Shown: positions 1 to 5,828, counted from the stretch's first letter. The stretch: 6,159 nucleotides of DNA from Solirubrobacteraceae bacterium (GCA_030038955.1 JASHQV010000074.1:1-6159), one strand, 5' to 3'. Notes: generated by a model from the sequence alone, not told the origin. Numbers and translations: made by a program.

Positions 1-21
1 CTACCGCCCTGCCTACCGCCC
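1..21. repeat. 12-bp tandem duplication across the aldehyde dehydrogenase stop codon
   Basis: The nine bases ctaccgccc occur at 1-9 and again at 13-21, separated by tgc. Read on the minus strand, the last codons Gly-Arg-TAG of the aldehyde dehydrogenase are followed by Ala and a second in-frame Gly-Arg-TAG. The unit is 12 bp, so it keeps frame, and a read-through product would gain only three residues. It looks like a small replication-slippage duplication. Because it touches the window edge, more copies could lie outside. Confidence 0.5.
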
Positions 22-1548
22 GTACAGCAGCTTGTAGAAGCGCCGCAGCAGCCGCGTGCGGCCGGCCCGGTAGGGGAACATGTACGGCTCGCGCTTGAGC
101 CCCCATCGGGCGATGAACAGCGACTGGGTCTTGCAGTACTTGCGAATCCCGTTCGCTCCGTGACGGGTGCCGATCCCCGAGGACTTCCATCCGCCCATCG
201 GCAGGTTCAGCGCCGAGTAGTTCATCTGCGCGTCGTTGACGCACACGACGCCCGCCTGCAGACGCCGTGCGGCCTGCTCGCCGCGACGCACGTCGCGCGT
301 CCACACGCTCGCCTGCAGGCCGTACTCGGAGTCGTTGGCGAGGCGCACGCCCTCGTCGAGGTCGCGGATGCGCATGATCGGCAGGATCGGCCCGAACGTC
401 TCCTCGCGCATGCACGCCATCGAGTGGTCGACGTCGACCAGCACCGTCGGCTCGTAGAAGCGCCCCTGCTCGGTGTGGGGGTGACCGCCGGTGAGCACCT
501 TGGCGCCCCTGGCCACCGCATCCTTGACGTGGGCGTCGACGATCTCGAGCTGCGGCGGAAAGATCACGGCGCCGACGTCGACCGTGCCCTCGCCGGCCGG
601 CGGGCCCTGGCGCAGCTGGCGGACGTTGTCGGCGACGCGGCCGACGAACTCGTCGTACACCGGCTCCTCCACGTACACCCGCTCGACGGAGATGCACACC
701 TGGCCGGCGTTGTTCATCGAGTAGAACGCGGCGGCGTTGGCGGCCCGCTCGATGTCGGCATCCGCGCACACGATCATCGGGTCCTTGCCGCCCAGCTCCA
801 GGTAGCACGGGATCAGCGCATCGGCGGCCGCCTTCGAGACGGCGCGGCCGGTCCGGGTCGAGCCGGTGAACATCACACAGTCGACCTGTCCGATCAGGGC
901 GGCGCCGGTGTCGCCGTCGCCGGTGGCCACCTGGAAGACGTCGGGCCCGATCCCGCACTCGTCGAGCATCTCCACGATCAGCAGCGAGCTCAGCGGCGTC
1001 ACCTCGCTGGGCTTGAGGATCACGCTGTTGCCGGCCATCAGCGCCGGGATGCAGTCGCCGAACGAGTTCGCGATCGGGTAGTTCCACGGCCCGATCACGC
1101 CGACCAGCCCGAACGGCTCGTAGCGCAGGATCAGCTTCTTGCCGATCGCGATCGGGTTGCGCCACGAGGGAACGTGCTCGTCGGCCAGGTACTTCTCAGC
1201 CTGCCTGGCCCAGAAGGCGAGCGCCGTGACCACGTACAGAAGGTCGGCAAGCTGAGCGTCCTCGCGGGTCTTGCCGGTCTCCTCGACGACCACATCGATC
1301 ACGCGGTCGGCGTTGTCGAACATCCACTCGCGAGCCCGGTGCATGACGGCGCCGCGACCGCCGAACCCGAGCGCCTCCCACCCAGGCTGAGCTGCCCGGG
1401 CCCGCCGGGCCATGTCGGCCAGCTCGGCTGGGCCGAGCAGCGGGACCGTGCGGATCACCGCGCCGGTGGCGGGGTTCTCGACCGCGATCGTCGCTGCGGC
1501 CCGATCGCTGGCGTCGGCGTCGCGCTGATCCTGCTCGACGCCCGCCAT
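13..1548 (-). CDS. NAD(P)-dependent aldehyde dehydrogenase, succinate-semialdehyde dehydrogenase-like
   Basis: Predicted cytoplasmic enzyme of 511 aa that oxidises an aldehyde to the carboxylic acid with NAD(P)+. Visible ALDH landmarks are PWN at 154-156 (Asn156, oxyanion hole), ILKPSE at 177-182, the nucleotide-binding FTGST at 227-231, catalytic-base Glu251 in LELGGK, nucleophile Cys285 in NNAGQVC, EETFGP at 382-387 and the C-terminal MGGWKSSGIG at 451-460. Lys179 and Glu182 occupy the positions that bind the adenosine ribose in NAD-preferring ALDHs, so NAD+ is the likelier cofactor (inference). The stretch around Cys285, with SVERVYVEE, resembles mycobacterial GabD2-type succinate-semialdehyde dehydrogenases, but the substrate cannot be fixed from sequence. 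The last 33 residues form a basic, aromatic tail. The ATG at 1548 was chosen because it lies one base after the cyclophilin stop; the open frame continues to 1644, but that extension is Arg/Ser-rich and overlaps cyclophilin codons. A general or aromatic aldehyde dehydrogenase is the main alternative. Confidence 0.93.
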   Translation of the reverse strand: MAGVEQDQRDADASDRAAATIAVENPATGAVIRTVPLLGPAELADMARRARAAQPGWEALGFGGRGAVMHRAREWMFDNADRVIDVVVEETGKTREDAQLADLLYVVTALAFWARQAEKYLADEHVPSWRNPIAIGKKLILRYEPFGLVGVIGPWNYPIANSFGDCIPALMAGNSVILKPSEVTPLSSLLIVEMLDECGIGPDVFQVATGDGDTGAALIGQVDCVMFTGSTRTGRAVSKAAADALIPCYLELGGKDPMIVCADADIERAANAAAFYSMNNAGQVCISVERVYVEEPVYDEFVGRVADNVRQLRQGPPAGEGTVDVGAVIFPPQLEIVDAHVKDAVARGAKVLTGGHPHTEQGRFYEPTVLVDVDHSMACMREETFGPILPIMRIRDLDEGVRLANDSEYGLQASVWTRDVRRGEQAARRLQAGVVCVNDAQMNYSALNLPMGGWKSSGIGTRHGANGIRKYCKTQSLFIARWGLKREPYMFPYRAGRTRLLRRFYKLLYGR

Positions 1549-1549
1549 C

Positions 1550-2011
1550 TCAGCCCTCGACGATCTCGATCGACTCGATCTTCGGTGGCTCGAGCGGCCG
1601 GTCGCCCGCACCCGTCTGCACGCCCTCGAGCGCGTCGACCGCATCCATCCCGCCAGTCACCTGACCGAACACGGTGTGCTTGCCGTCCAGCCAGGGGCAG
1701 GCGCCGGCGGTCACGATGAAGAACTGCGAGCCGTTCGTATCCGGCCCGGCGTTGGCCATCGCCAGCGCGCCCCGCACCACCTTGTGGTGGTTGATCTCGT
1801 CCGCGAACGTGTACCCGGGACCGCCGGTGCCGGTCCCGTCGGGGTCGCCTCCCTGAATCATGAAATCGCGGATCACGCGGTGGAAGATGACGCCGTCGTA
1901 GAAGCTGTCGCCGGCCAGCCTCTTGAAGTTGGCGACGGTGTTCGGTGCGTCGTCGTCGAACAGCTCGAAGCTGATCGTTCCCAGTGTCGTGTGCATGTTG
2001 GCTGTGCTCAT
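1550..2011 (-). CDS. Cyclophilin-type peptidyl-prolyl cis-trans isomerase
   Basis: A 153-aa single-domain cyclophilin catalysing cis-trans isomerisation of X-Pro bonds, a protein-folding function. No signal peptide or membrane segment is seen, so it should be cytoplasmic. Active-site residues match human cyclophilin A: Arg45 in FHRVIRD (R55), Phe50 and Gln53 in DFMIQGGD (F60, Q63), Met85 and QFF at 96-98 (F113), Trp107 in PWLDGKH (W121) and His112 (H126). Length is typical of compact bacterial cyclophilins. The ATG at 2011 gives MSTANMHTTLGTI; Met6 at 1996 is an equally plausible start, and neither has a strong Shine-Dalgarno. It is followed after one base by the aldehyde dehydrogenase ATG, which points to a bicistronic message. 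Its 5' leader begins just inside an inverted-repeat element, whose left outer arm ends 21 bp before the start codon. Confidence 0.96.
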   Translation of the reverse strand: MSTANMHTTLGTISFELFDDDAPNTVANFKRLAGDSFYDGVIFHRVIRDFMIQGGDPDGTGTGGPGYTFADEINHHKVVRGALAMANAGPDTNGSQFFIVTAGACPWLDGKHTVFGQVTGGMDAVDALEGVQTGAGDRPLEPPKIESIEIVEG

Positions 2012-2032
2012 CGACGTGAAGCTACCGGTTTC

Positions 2033-2191
2033 GGGTCCGTAGAAGAATTAGTTCGCGTTTTTGACGGCGTCTGGACGCGCCTGGCGCGAGGCCGTGACAC
2101 CGCCGTACCACCAGTACGTCTTGTGTCACGGCCTCGCGCCAGCCACGCTCAGCCACTCCCCAAAGCTCACGGCTAATGCTCCTACGGACCC
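2033..2191. repeat. 159-bp nested inverted-repeat element between helicase and cyclophilin genes
   Basis: The outer arms are 2033-2051 and the reverse complement of 2173-2191. They match at 17 of 19 positions and begin GGGTCCGTAG. Inside lies a perfect 20-bp inverted repeat (2081-2100 and 2123-2142), itself enclosing a 5-bp stem. The stretches between outer and inner arms (2052-2080 and 2143-2172) pair only patchily, for example a short T-run opposite AAA. No ORF fits inside and no target-site duplication is evident: the flanks are ttc on the left and tta on the right. The right end abuts the helicase TAA stop, whose last base is 2192. Two readings fit: a non-autonomous mobile or extragenic repeat (MITE-like), or a structured 3' UTR / intercistronic RNA of the helicase-cyclophilin transcript. 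Neither strand has a T-run directly after the stem, so a standard Rho-independent terminator is not supported. Confidence 0.75.
2081..2142. other. Perfect 20-bp stem with a nested 5-bp stem-loop
   Basis: Bases 2081-2100 are exactly complementary to 2123-2142. Within the 22-base loop, CGTAC at 2104-2108 pairs with GTACG at 2114-2118 around a five-base loop (cacca). The predicted fold is therefore a long stem, an internal loop (2101-2103 against 2119-2122) and an apical hairpin. Such a stem forms in RNA from either strand and could be a transcription or mRNA-stability barrier, an RNase III substrate, or a protein-binding DNA palindrome. It forms the core of the larger element at 2033-2191. Confidence 0.85.
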
Positions 2192-3619
2192 TTAGCCGCG
2201 GGCGAGCTCCAGCCGCAGCGGCCGGCCCCGCACCTCGGCGCCGCTGGCTCGCTCCAGCACTCGCTCGGCGTCCGGCGCCGGAACCTCGGCGAACGCGAAC
2301 CGCTCCAGCACCCGCACGTTGCGCACAGCCTCACCGTCAAGGCCACTGGCAGCTGTCAGCGCGTGGATGATGTCGGAGGGCTCGAGCCCCTCGGCGCGGC
2401 CGCCAGCGATGATCAGCTTGCGCAGCGGAACCTGCCCGTCCGCGCCCTGGTGGGGCTTCGAGTGCCGGCGCGGCCTAGCGGTGACCGCGGTGGCCGCGAC
2501 GTGCGCGTCCTTGACCCACGGCGCCAGCTGCACGCCGGCACGACGCTCGATCGCCTCGATCTCGTGCCGCTGGCGCGGCTCGTAGAAGGTGATCGCACGG
2601 CCGCTGCGCCCGACCCGGGCGGTCCGCCCGACGCGGTGCACGTACACGTCCGGGGAGGTCGGCACGTCGAAGTTGATCACGTGCGAAACGGCGGAGATGT
2701 CGAGACCGCGGGCGGCGACGTCAGTGGCCACCAGCAGCGGCGTGCGGCCGGCCTTGAACGACAGCATCACGCCGTCGCGAGCCCCCTGGCTCATGTCGCC
2801 GTGCAGCGCACGGACGTTCATGCCACGGTCGCGAAGCGTGCGGTAGAGCTGGTCGCAGCGAACCTTGGTGCGCACGAAGATCAGCGCCTGCTCGGGCCGT
2901 TCGGCCTCGATCACGTCGATCAGCGCCCGCGGCTTGTCGCGGGACTGGACCTCCAGCGCGAACTGCTCGACGCTCTCCACCGTGAGCGTCTCCGCCCGCA
3001 CCTCGATCACCACCGGGTCGTACAGGTACTGGTCGGCGAGGCGGCGGATCTCCGACGGCACGGTGGCCGAGAAGAGGCCGGTCTGGCGACTCGACGGGGT
3101 CAGCGCGAGGATCCGCTCGACGTCCTCAAGGAAGCCAAGGTCGAGCATCTCGTCGGCTTCGTCGAGCACCACGAAGCGGCAGGCGTGCAACAGCAGCGAG
3201 TGGCGCGAGATCAGATCCCTGACGCGTCCGACCGTGCCGACGACGACGTGACCTCCGGCGCGCAGCTGCGCCTGCTGCCCGCGAATTGGCGCGCCGCCGA
3301 AGGTCGCGACCACGTCCACCCGCTTGCGCTGCCCGTAGCTGCGCAGCGCCTGCGTGACCTGGATGCAGAGCTCGCGCGTCGGCGTCAGCACGAGCGCCTG
3401 CAGCTCCTGCTCGCCGGGGTCGACGTACTGCAGGATCGGCAGCCCGAACGCGGCCGTCTTGCCGGAGCCAGTCTGTGCCTCCCCGATCACGTCGAGCCCC
3501 TGGAGCAGCGGCGGGATCGCCAGCTCCTGGATCGGGGTCGGCTGCTCGTAGCCGAGATCCTCCAACGCTTCCAGCAGTGGCCGTGACAGCCCAAGCTCGG
3601 CAAAAGTGCTCATCCGCAT
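2192..3619 (-). CDS. DEAD-box ATP-dependent RNA helicase with C-terminal DbpA-like RNA-binding domain
   Basis: A 475-aa ATP-dependent RNA helicase for RNA unwinding, probably in ribosome assembly or mRNA turnover. Domain 1: Q motif near 5-31 (F..LGLS, then PTPIQ), Walker A AQTGSGKT 48-55, motif Ia PTRELCIQV 80-88, motif Ib TVGR 129-132, DEAD 153-156, SAT 184-186. Domain 2: LIFVRTK 246-252, ATDVAARGLDI 298-308, HRVGRTARVGR 328-338. A basic linker (about 375-395) leads to an 80-residue region (397-475) resembling the DbpA/CsdA RRM-like domain that docks these helicases on rRNA or structured RNA. Two core motifs depart from the usual form: TVGR rather than TPGR, and GRTARVGR rather than GRTGRaGR. 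ATPase residues are intact, so it should be active. ATG 3619 and ATG 3613 (MSTFAEL) are both possible starts; neither has a clear ribosome-binding site. It is divergent from the exporter operon. DeaD/CsdA-like versus DbpA-like cannot be decided here. Confidence 0.95.
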   Translation of the reverse strand: MRMSTFAELGLSRPLLEALEDLGYEQPTPIQELAIPPLLQGLDVIGEAQTGSGKTAAFGLPILQYVDPGEQELQALVLTPTRELCIQVTQALRSYGQRKRVDVVATFGGAPIRGQQAQLRAGGHVVVGTVGRVRDLISRHSLLLHACRFVVLDEADEMLDLGFLEDVERILALTPSSRQTGLFSATVPSEIRRLADQYLYDPVVIEVRAETLTVESVEQFALEVQSRDKPRALIDVIEAERPEQALIFVRTKVRCDQLYRTLRDRGMNVRALHGDMSQGARDGVMLSFKAGRTPLLVATDVAARGLDISAVSHVINFDVPTSPDVYVHRVGRTARVGRSGRAITFYEPRQRHEIEAIERRAGVQLAPWVKDAHVAATAVTARPRRHSKPHQGADGQVPLRKLIIAGGRAEGLEPSDIIHALTAASGLDGEAVRNVRVLERFAFAEVPAPDAERVLERASGAEVRGRPLRLELARG

Positions 3620-3649
3620 TGAAGATAGACGGCCTCTGTGGTGTTCGGC

Positions 3650-3676
3650 GGCGCGCGCGCCGCAGCTGCGCGCGCC
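3650..3676. other. GC-only 9-bp hairpin in the helicase leader region
   Basis: GGCGCGCGC at 3650-3658 is exactly complementary to 3668-3676, leaving a nine-base loop. The tract is alternating G and C and contains the palindrome CGCAGCTGCG at 3661-3670. It lies 31 bp upstream of the helicase ATG at 3619. If helicase transcription starts beyond 3676, this hairpin sits in its 5' leader. The alternating tract could also favour Z-DNA. Function is unknown, and GC-rich genomes produce such runs by chance. Confidence 0.4.
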
Positions 3677-3693
3677 ACACCTCCGGAACTGCT

Positions 3694-3713
3694 ATCGTTG
3701 GGTACCTAATGAT
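3694..3713. promoter_or_regulatory. 20-bp imperfect palindrome, candidate MarR operator
   Basis: The palindrome is centred between 3703 and 3704 on GGTACC. Eight of ten base pairs are symmetrical, and both exceptions are G/T positions (3700/3707 and 3697/3710). The half-site reads ATCgTTgGGT. Size, symmetry and position between two divergent genes match operators of MarR-family dimers, and a MarR gene closes the adjacent operon. It overlaps the weak -35-like TTGGGT of the exporter promoter, so binding would block initiation. That this MarR protein binds here is inference from position; the site could also affect the divergent helicase gene. Confidence 0.5.
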
Positions 3714-3728
3714 TCGGCACTGGATAAT
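3698..3728 (+). promoter_or_regulatory. Candidate promoter of the exporter-marR operon
   Basis: GATAAT at 3723-3728 matches the -10 consensus TATAAT at five of six positions. TTGGGT at 3698-3703 is a weak -35 match at a long spacing of 19 bp. The stretch 3694-3730 is distinctly AT-richer than its surroundings. Transcription would start near 3735, leaving about 18 bases before the GTG start of the exporter. The -35 lies inside the palindrome, as expected of a repressible promoter. Confidence is limited by the poor -35 and the unknown sigma-factor preference of the host. Confidence 0.4.
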
Positions 3729-3752
3729 TCGCCAGCTAAGCTCAGCCTGCGC

Positions 3753-5222
3753 GTGACCACCACCGCCGAGCAGAGCGATCGCATCGACCCGCTGGTCTGG
3801 AGGATCAGCGGGGTCGTCGTGCTGGGATCGATCATGTCGATTCTCGACACGACGATCGTCAACGTCGCCCTGGCGACGCTTTCGCGCGACCTCCACGCGA
3901 CGATCAGCCAGATCCAGTGGGTCGTGACCGGCTACATGCTGGCGCTGGCCGCGGTCATCCCCGTGACCGGCTGGGCGGCGCGACGGTTCGGCGCGAAGCA
4001 GGTGTACCTGACCTCGCTGGTCCTGTTCACACTCGGCTCGGCGCTGTGCGGTTTGGCCACCTCCAGCAGCGAGCTGATCCTGTTCCGCGTCCTGCAGGGG
4101 CTGGGCGGCGGCATGATCCTCCCGATCGGCCAGCTGATCATGGCTGATGCGGCCGGGCCGAAGCGGATGGGACGGGTGATGAGCATCGTCGCCGTGCCCG
4201 CGATGCTGGCGCCGATCCTGGGTCCGACGATCGGCGGCCTGATCGTGCAGAACACGAGCTGGCGGTGGATCTTCTACGTGAACGTACCGATCGGCGTGAT
4301 CGCCGTCGCGAGCGGGATCCGCATGCTCCCGACGGTGCAGCGCGAGCAGACCGACCGGCTCGACTACCTGGGGCTGGCACTGATGGCGCTGGGGTTGCCG
4401 CTGCTCACGTACGGCCTCGCCGAGATCGGCTCGACCGGCTCGTTCACCGCTGCCAAGGTCGTCTACCCGATCGTGATCGGGGTCGTGCTGATCGCCGCGT
4501 TCGTCGTCCACGCGCTGCGGATCCCGCACCCGCTGCTGCAGCTGCGCCTGTACCGGCGAGCCACCTTCTCGTCGGCGTCGGTGGCGATGTTCTGCCTCGG
4601 CGCGGCGCTATTCGGCGCGATGATCCTGCTGCCGCTGTACTGGCAGGAGATCCGCCATGAGAGCGTCGTTCACACCGGTCTGTTGACCTCGCCCCAGGGG
4701 CTTGGAATGGCGCTGATCATGCCGATCAGCGGCAAGCTGACCGACCGGCTCGGCGGTGGTCCGCTGGCGCTGGTCGGCGTCGTGATCACGGCGGCAGCGA
4801 CGATCCCGTTCGGAATGATCGGCGCCCACACCTCGATCGCGTTCCTGTTCGGGGCGATGTTCGTGCGCGGGATCGGGATCGGCCTCGCGTTCATGCCGGC
4901 GATGACCGCTGCGTTCGCCGCCCTGGAGCGGGATGAGCTGTCGCATGCGACGCCGCAGCTCAACGTGCTGCAGCGGGTCGGCGGCTCGATCGGAACCGCG
5001 ATCCTGGCCGTCGTCCTGCAGCGCGCGCTGGTCGGCGTGGACTCGCTGTCGGGTGCCGCAGCCGCGTACGGGACCGCCTTCTGGTGGTCGGCTGGGTTGG
5101 CCGCGGTGGCGATCGTACCCTGCATCGTGCTGCTCGTGGCCGAGCGCAACGCCCGGCGCCGGCAGAGCGCGGCGGCCGCGAGCTCGAACGAGCCGGCGCT
5201 GGCCGAGGCGGCGGCAGCATGA
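3753..5222 (+). CDS. MFS drug/metabolite exporter, DHA2 (EmrB/QacA) family
   Basis: A 489-aa inner-membrane proton-driven antiporter of the 14-TM DHA2 family, which typically expels drugs, dyes or toxic metabolites. Visible signatures are LDTTIVNVAL at 31-40 (family motif D1), a degenerate motif A at 72-86 (TGWAARRFGAKQVYL), motif B LILFRVLQGLGGG at 108-120 with Arg112, motif C APILGPTIGGLI at 153-164, and WRWIFYVNVPIG at 170-181. Hydrophobic segments continue to about 464, followed by a short basic and Ala-rich cytoplasmic tail. The GTG at 3753 was chosen because it gives a short hydrophilic N-terminus before the first membrane helix. The open frame extends to 3606, but those residues are not family-like and cross the promoter. 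No strong ribosome-binding site precedes the GTG. The stop overlaps the MarR ATG (ATGA), so the two genes are coupled and the substrate may be the MarR ligand. The substrate itself cannot be told from sequence. Confidence 0.93.
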   Translation: MTTTAEQSDRIDPLVWRISGVVVLGSIMSILDTTIVNVALATLSRDLHATISQIQWVVTGYMLALAAVIPVTGWAARRFGAKQVYLTSLVLFTLGSALCGLATSSSELILFRVLQGLGGGMILPIGQLIMADAAGPKRMGRVMSIVAVPAMLAPILGPTIGGLIVQNTSWRWIFYVNVPIGVIAVASGIRMLPTVQREQTDRLDYLGLALMALGLPLLTYGLAEIGSTGSFTAAKVVYPIVIGVVLIAAFVVHALRIPHPLLQLRLYRRATFSSASVAMFCLGAALFGAMILLPLYWQEIRHESVVHTGLLTSPQGLGMALIMPISGKLTDRLGGGPLALVGVVITAAATIPFGMIGAHTSIAFLFGAMFVRGIGIGLAFMPAMTAAFAALERDELSHATPQLNVLQRVGGSIGTAILAVVLQRALVGVDSLSGAAAAYGTAFWWSAGLAAVAIVPCIVLLVAERNARRRQSAAAASSNEPALAEAAAA

Positions 5223-5794
5223 GCATCAAGACGGACGCAGGACGCTCCGCTAGCGCCGGAGGACGCCCCGTGAGCGCCCTCACGCCGGCGGCCGTGCCGC
5301 AACTCGACCCCTACGCACAGCTCGGGCTCGCGTTCAAGTCCGCGATGGCCGCCGTGCGGCGCCTGCGGGGACGGGAGACGCATCACCCGGGGTCGCTCAG
5401 CAATGCTCAGTACGGGCTGCTGTTCAGCCTCGCGGGCGGGGGGAGCGAGATGTCCGCGCGGGAGCTCGCCGACGCCGCCGCGCTGGCGCCCGCCACCGTC
5501 ACCCAGATGCTCGACGGCCTCGAGGCGCACGGGCTCGTCAAGCGGCTGCGATCGGCCGAGGACCGGCGCGTCGTGCTGACCGCCCTGACCGACCGCGGCA
5601 ACGAGCTGGTGGAGCAGCACCGGGCCCGCGTCGAGCCGCGCTGGCGCGCCGCGCTGTCGGAGTTCAGGCCCGCGCAGCTGGCGACTGCAGCCGCCGTGCT
5701 GAGTCGGCTGGCGCAGTACTTCGACGAGCTCTACGAGAGCGGCGCGGAGCCGCCCCCGGCGGACGCACCCCCAACCGCGTCGCGGCCGACCTGA
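5219..5794 (+). CDS. MarR-family winged-helix transcriptional regulator
   Basis: A 191-aa (from ATG 5219) ligand-responsive DNA-binding protein, acting as a dimer and most likely repressing the exporter operon it belongs to. The winged helix is clear: SARELADAAALAPATVTQ at 79-96 for the helix-turn-helix, then LDGLEAHGLVKR, with the wing RSAEDRRVVLTALTDRG at 111-127 containing the typical DRR (115-117). Flanking helices at about 31-52 and 129-174 would form the dimer interface. The C-terminal 16 residues are Pro/Ala-rich and probably disordered. The ATG overlaps the exporter stop as ATGA. An in-frame GTG at 5270 has a perfect GGAGGA six bases upstream and would give a 174-aa protein, closer to the usual family length and lacking a low-complexity 17-residue N-terminus. 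The true start may therefore be 5270. The candidate operator is the palindrome at 3694-3713. Confidence 0.93.
   Translation: MSIKTDAGRSASAGGRPVSALTPAAVPQLDPYAQLGLAFKSAMAAVRRLRGRETHHPGSLSNAQYGLLFSLAGGGSEMSARELADAAALAPATVTQMLDGLEAHGLVKRLRSAEDRRVVLTALTDRGNELVEQHRARVEPRWRAALSEFRPAQLATAAAVLSRLAQYFDELYESGAEPPPADAPPTASRPT
5258..5263 (+). promoter_or_regulatory. Strong Shine-Dalgarno GGAGGA inside the marR frame
   Basis: GGAGGA lies six bases before the in-frame GTG at 5270, whereas the overlapping ATG at 5219 has only a GAGG ten bases upstream. This is the best ribosome-binding site in the operon. It supports either initiation at GTG 5270 as the main start or two protein forms differing by 17 residues. 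Chance occurrence in purine-rich coding sequence remains possible. Confidence 0.45.
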
Positions 5795-5795
5795 T

Positions 5796-5828
5796 GCACA
5801 TGATGCTGCCTCTAGCCGCATCATGTGC
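5796..5828. terminator. 11-bp perfect hairpin between convergent genes, probable bidirectional terminator
   Basis: Bases 5796-5806 are exactly complementary to 5818-5828 around an 11-base loop; two further G-C pairs can form inside the loop. It begins two bases after the marR stop (5792-5794) and ends 20 bp short of the stop of the convergent MaoC-like gene. There is no T-run on either side, so it is not a classical intrinsic terminator. In high-GC actinobacteria, stem-loops without a U-tract at convergent 3' ends commonly mark transcript ends. It may instead be a 3' stability hairpin. Confidence 0.5.

Noticed and set aside
1549..1644. N-terminal extension of the aldehyde dehydrogenase to the upstream ATG
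   Set aside because: The added 32 residues are Arg/Ser-rich, overlap cyclophilin codons and do not resemble ALDH N-termini.
160..1719. 519-codon plus-strand open frame antisense to the aldehyde dehydrogenase
   Set aside because: Its protein is Val/Arg/His/Ala-rich with no family motif, and the opposite strand has a complete ALDH with all catalytic residues. Long antisense frames are expected at this GC content.
2058..2142. Classical Rho-independent terminator at the inner stem
   Set aside because: The T-run at 2058-2062 precedes the stem on the plus strand and reads as As on the minus strand, so neither orientation has stem followed by U-tract.
2363..3586. 407-codon plus-strand open frame antisense to the helicase
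   Set aside because: Low-complexity composition without domain motifs; it is a shadow of the DEAD-box gene.
3679..3684. GGAGGT on the minus strand as a ribosome-binding site for an upstream helicase start
   Set aside because: No start codon at suitable spacing follows it; the adjacent GTG is too close, and the helicase N-terminus is already complete at 3619 or 3613.
3606..3752. N-terminal extension of the exporter frame
   Set aside because: It would translate through the helicase start, the GC hairpin, the palindrome and the -10 box; DHA2 proteins begin close to the first membrane helix.
3126..4529. 467-codon minus-strand open frame spanning the helicase start, the promoter region and the exporter
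   Set aside because: It crosses two well-supported genes and the AT-rich promoter, and its translation is Arg/Asp/His-rich noise.
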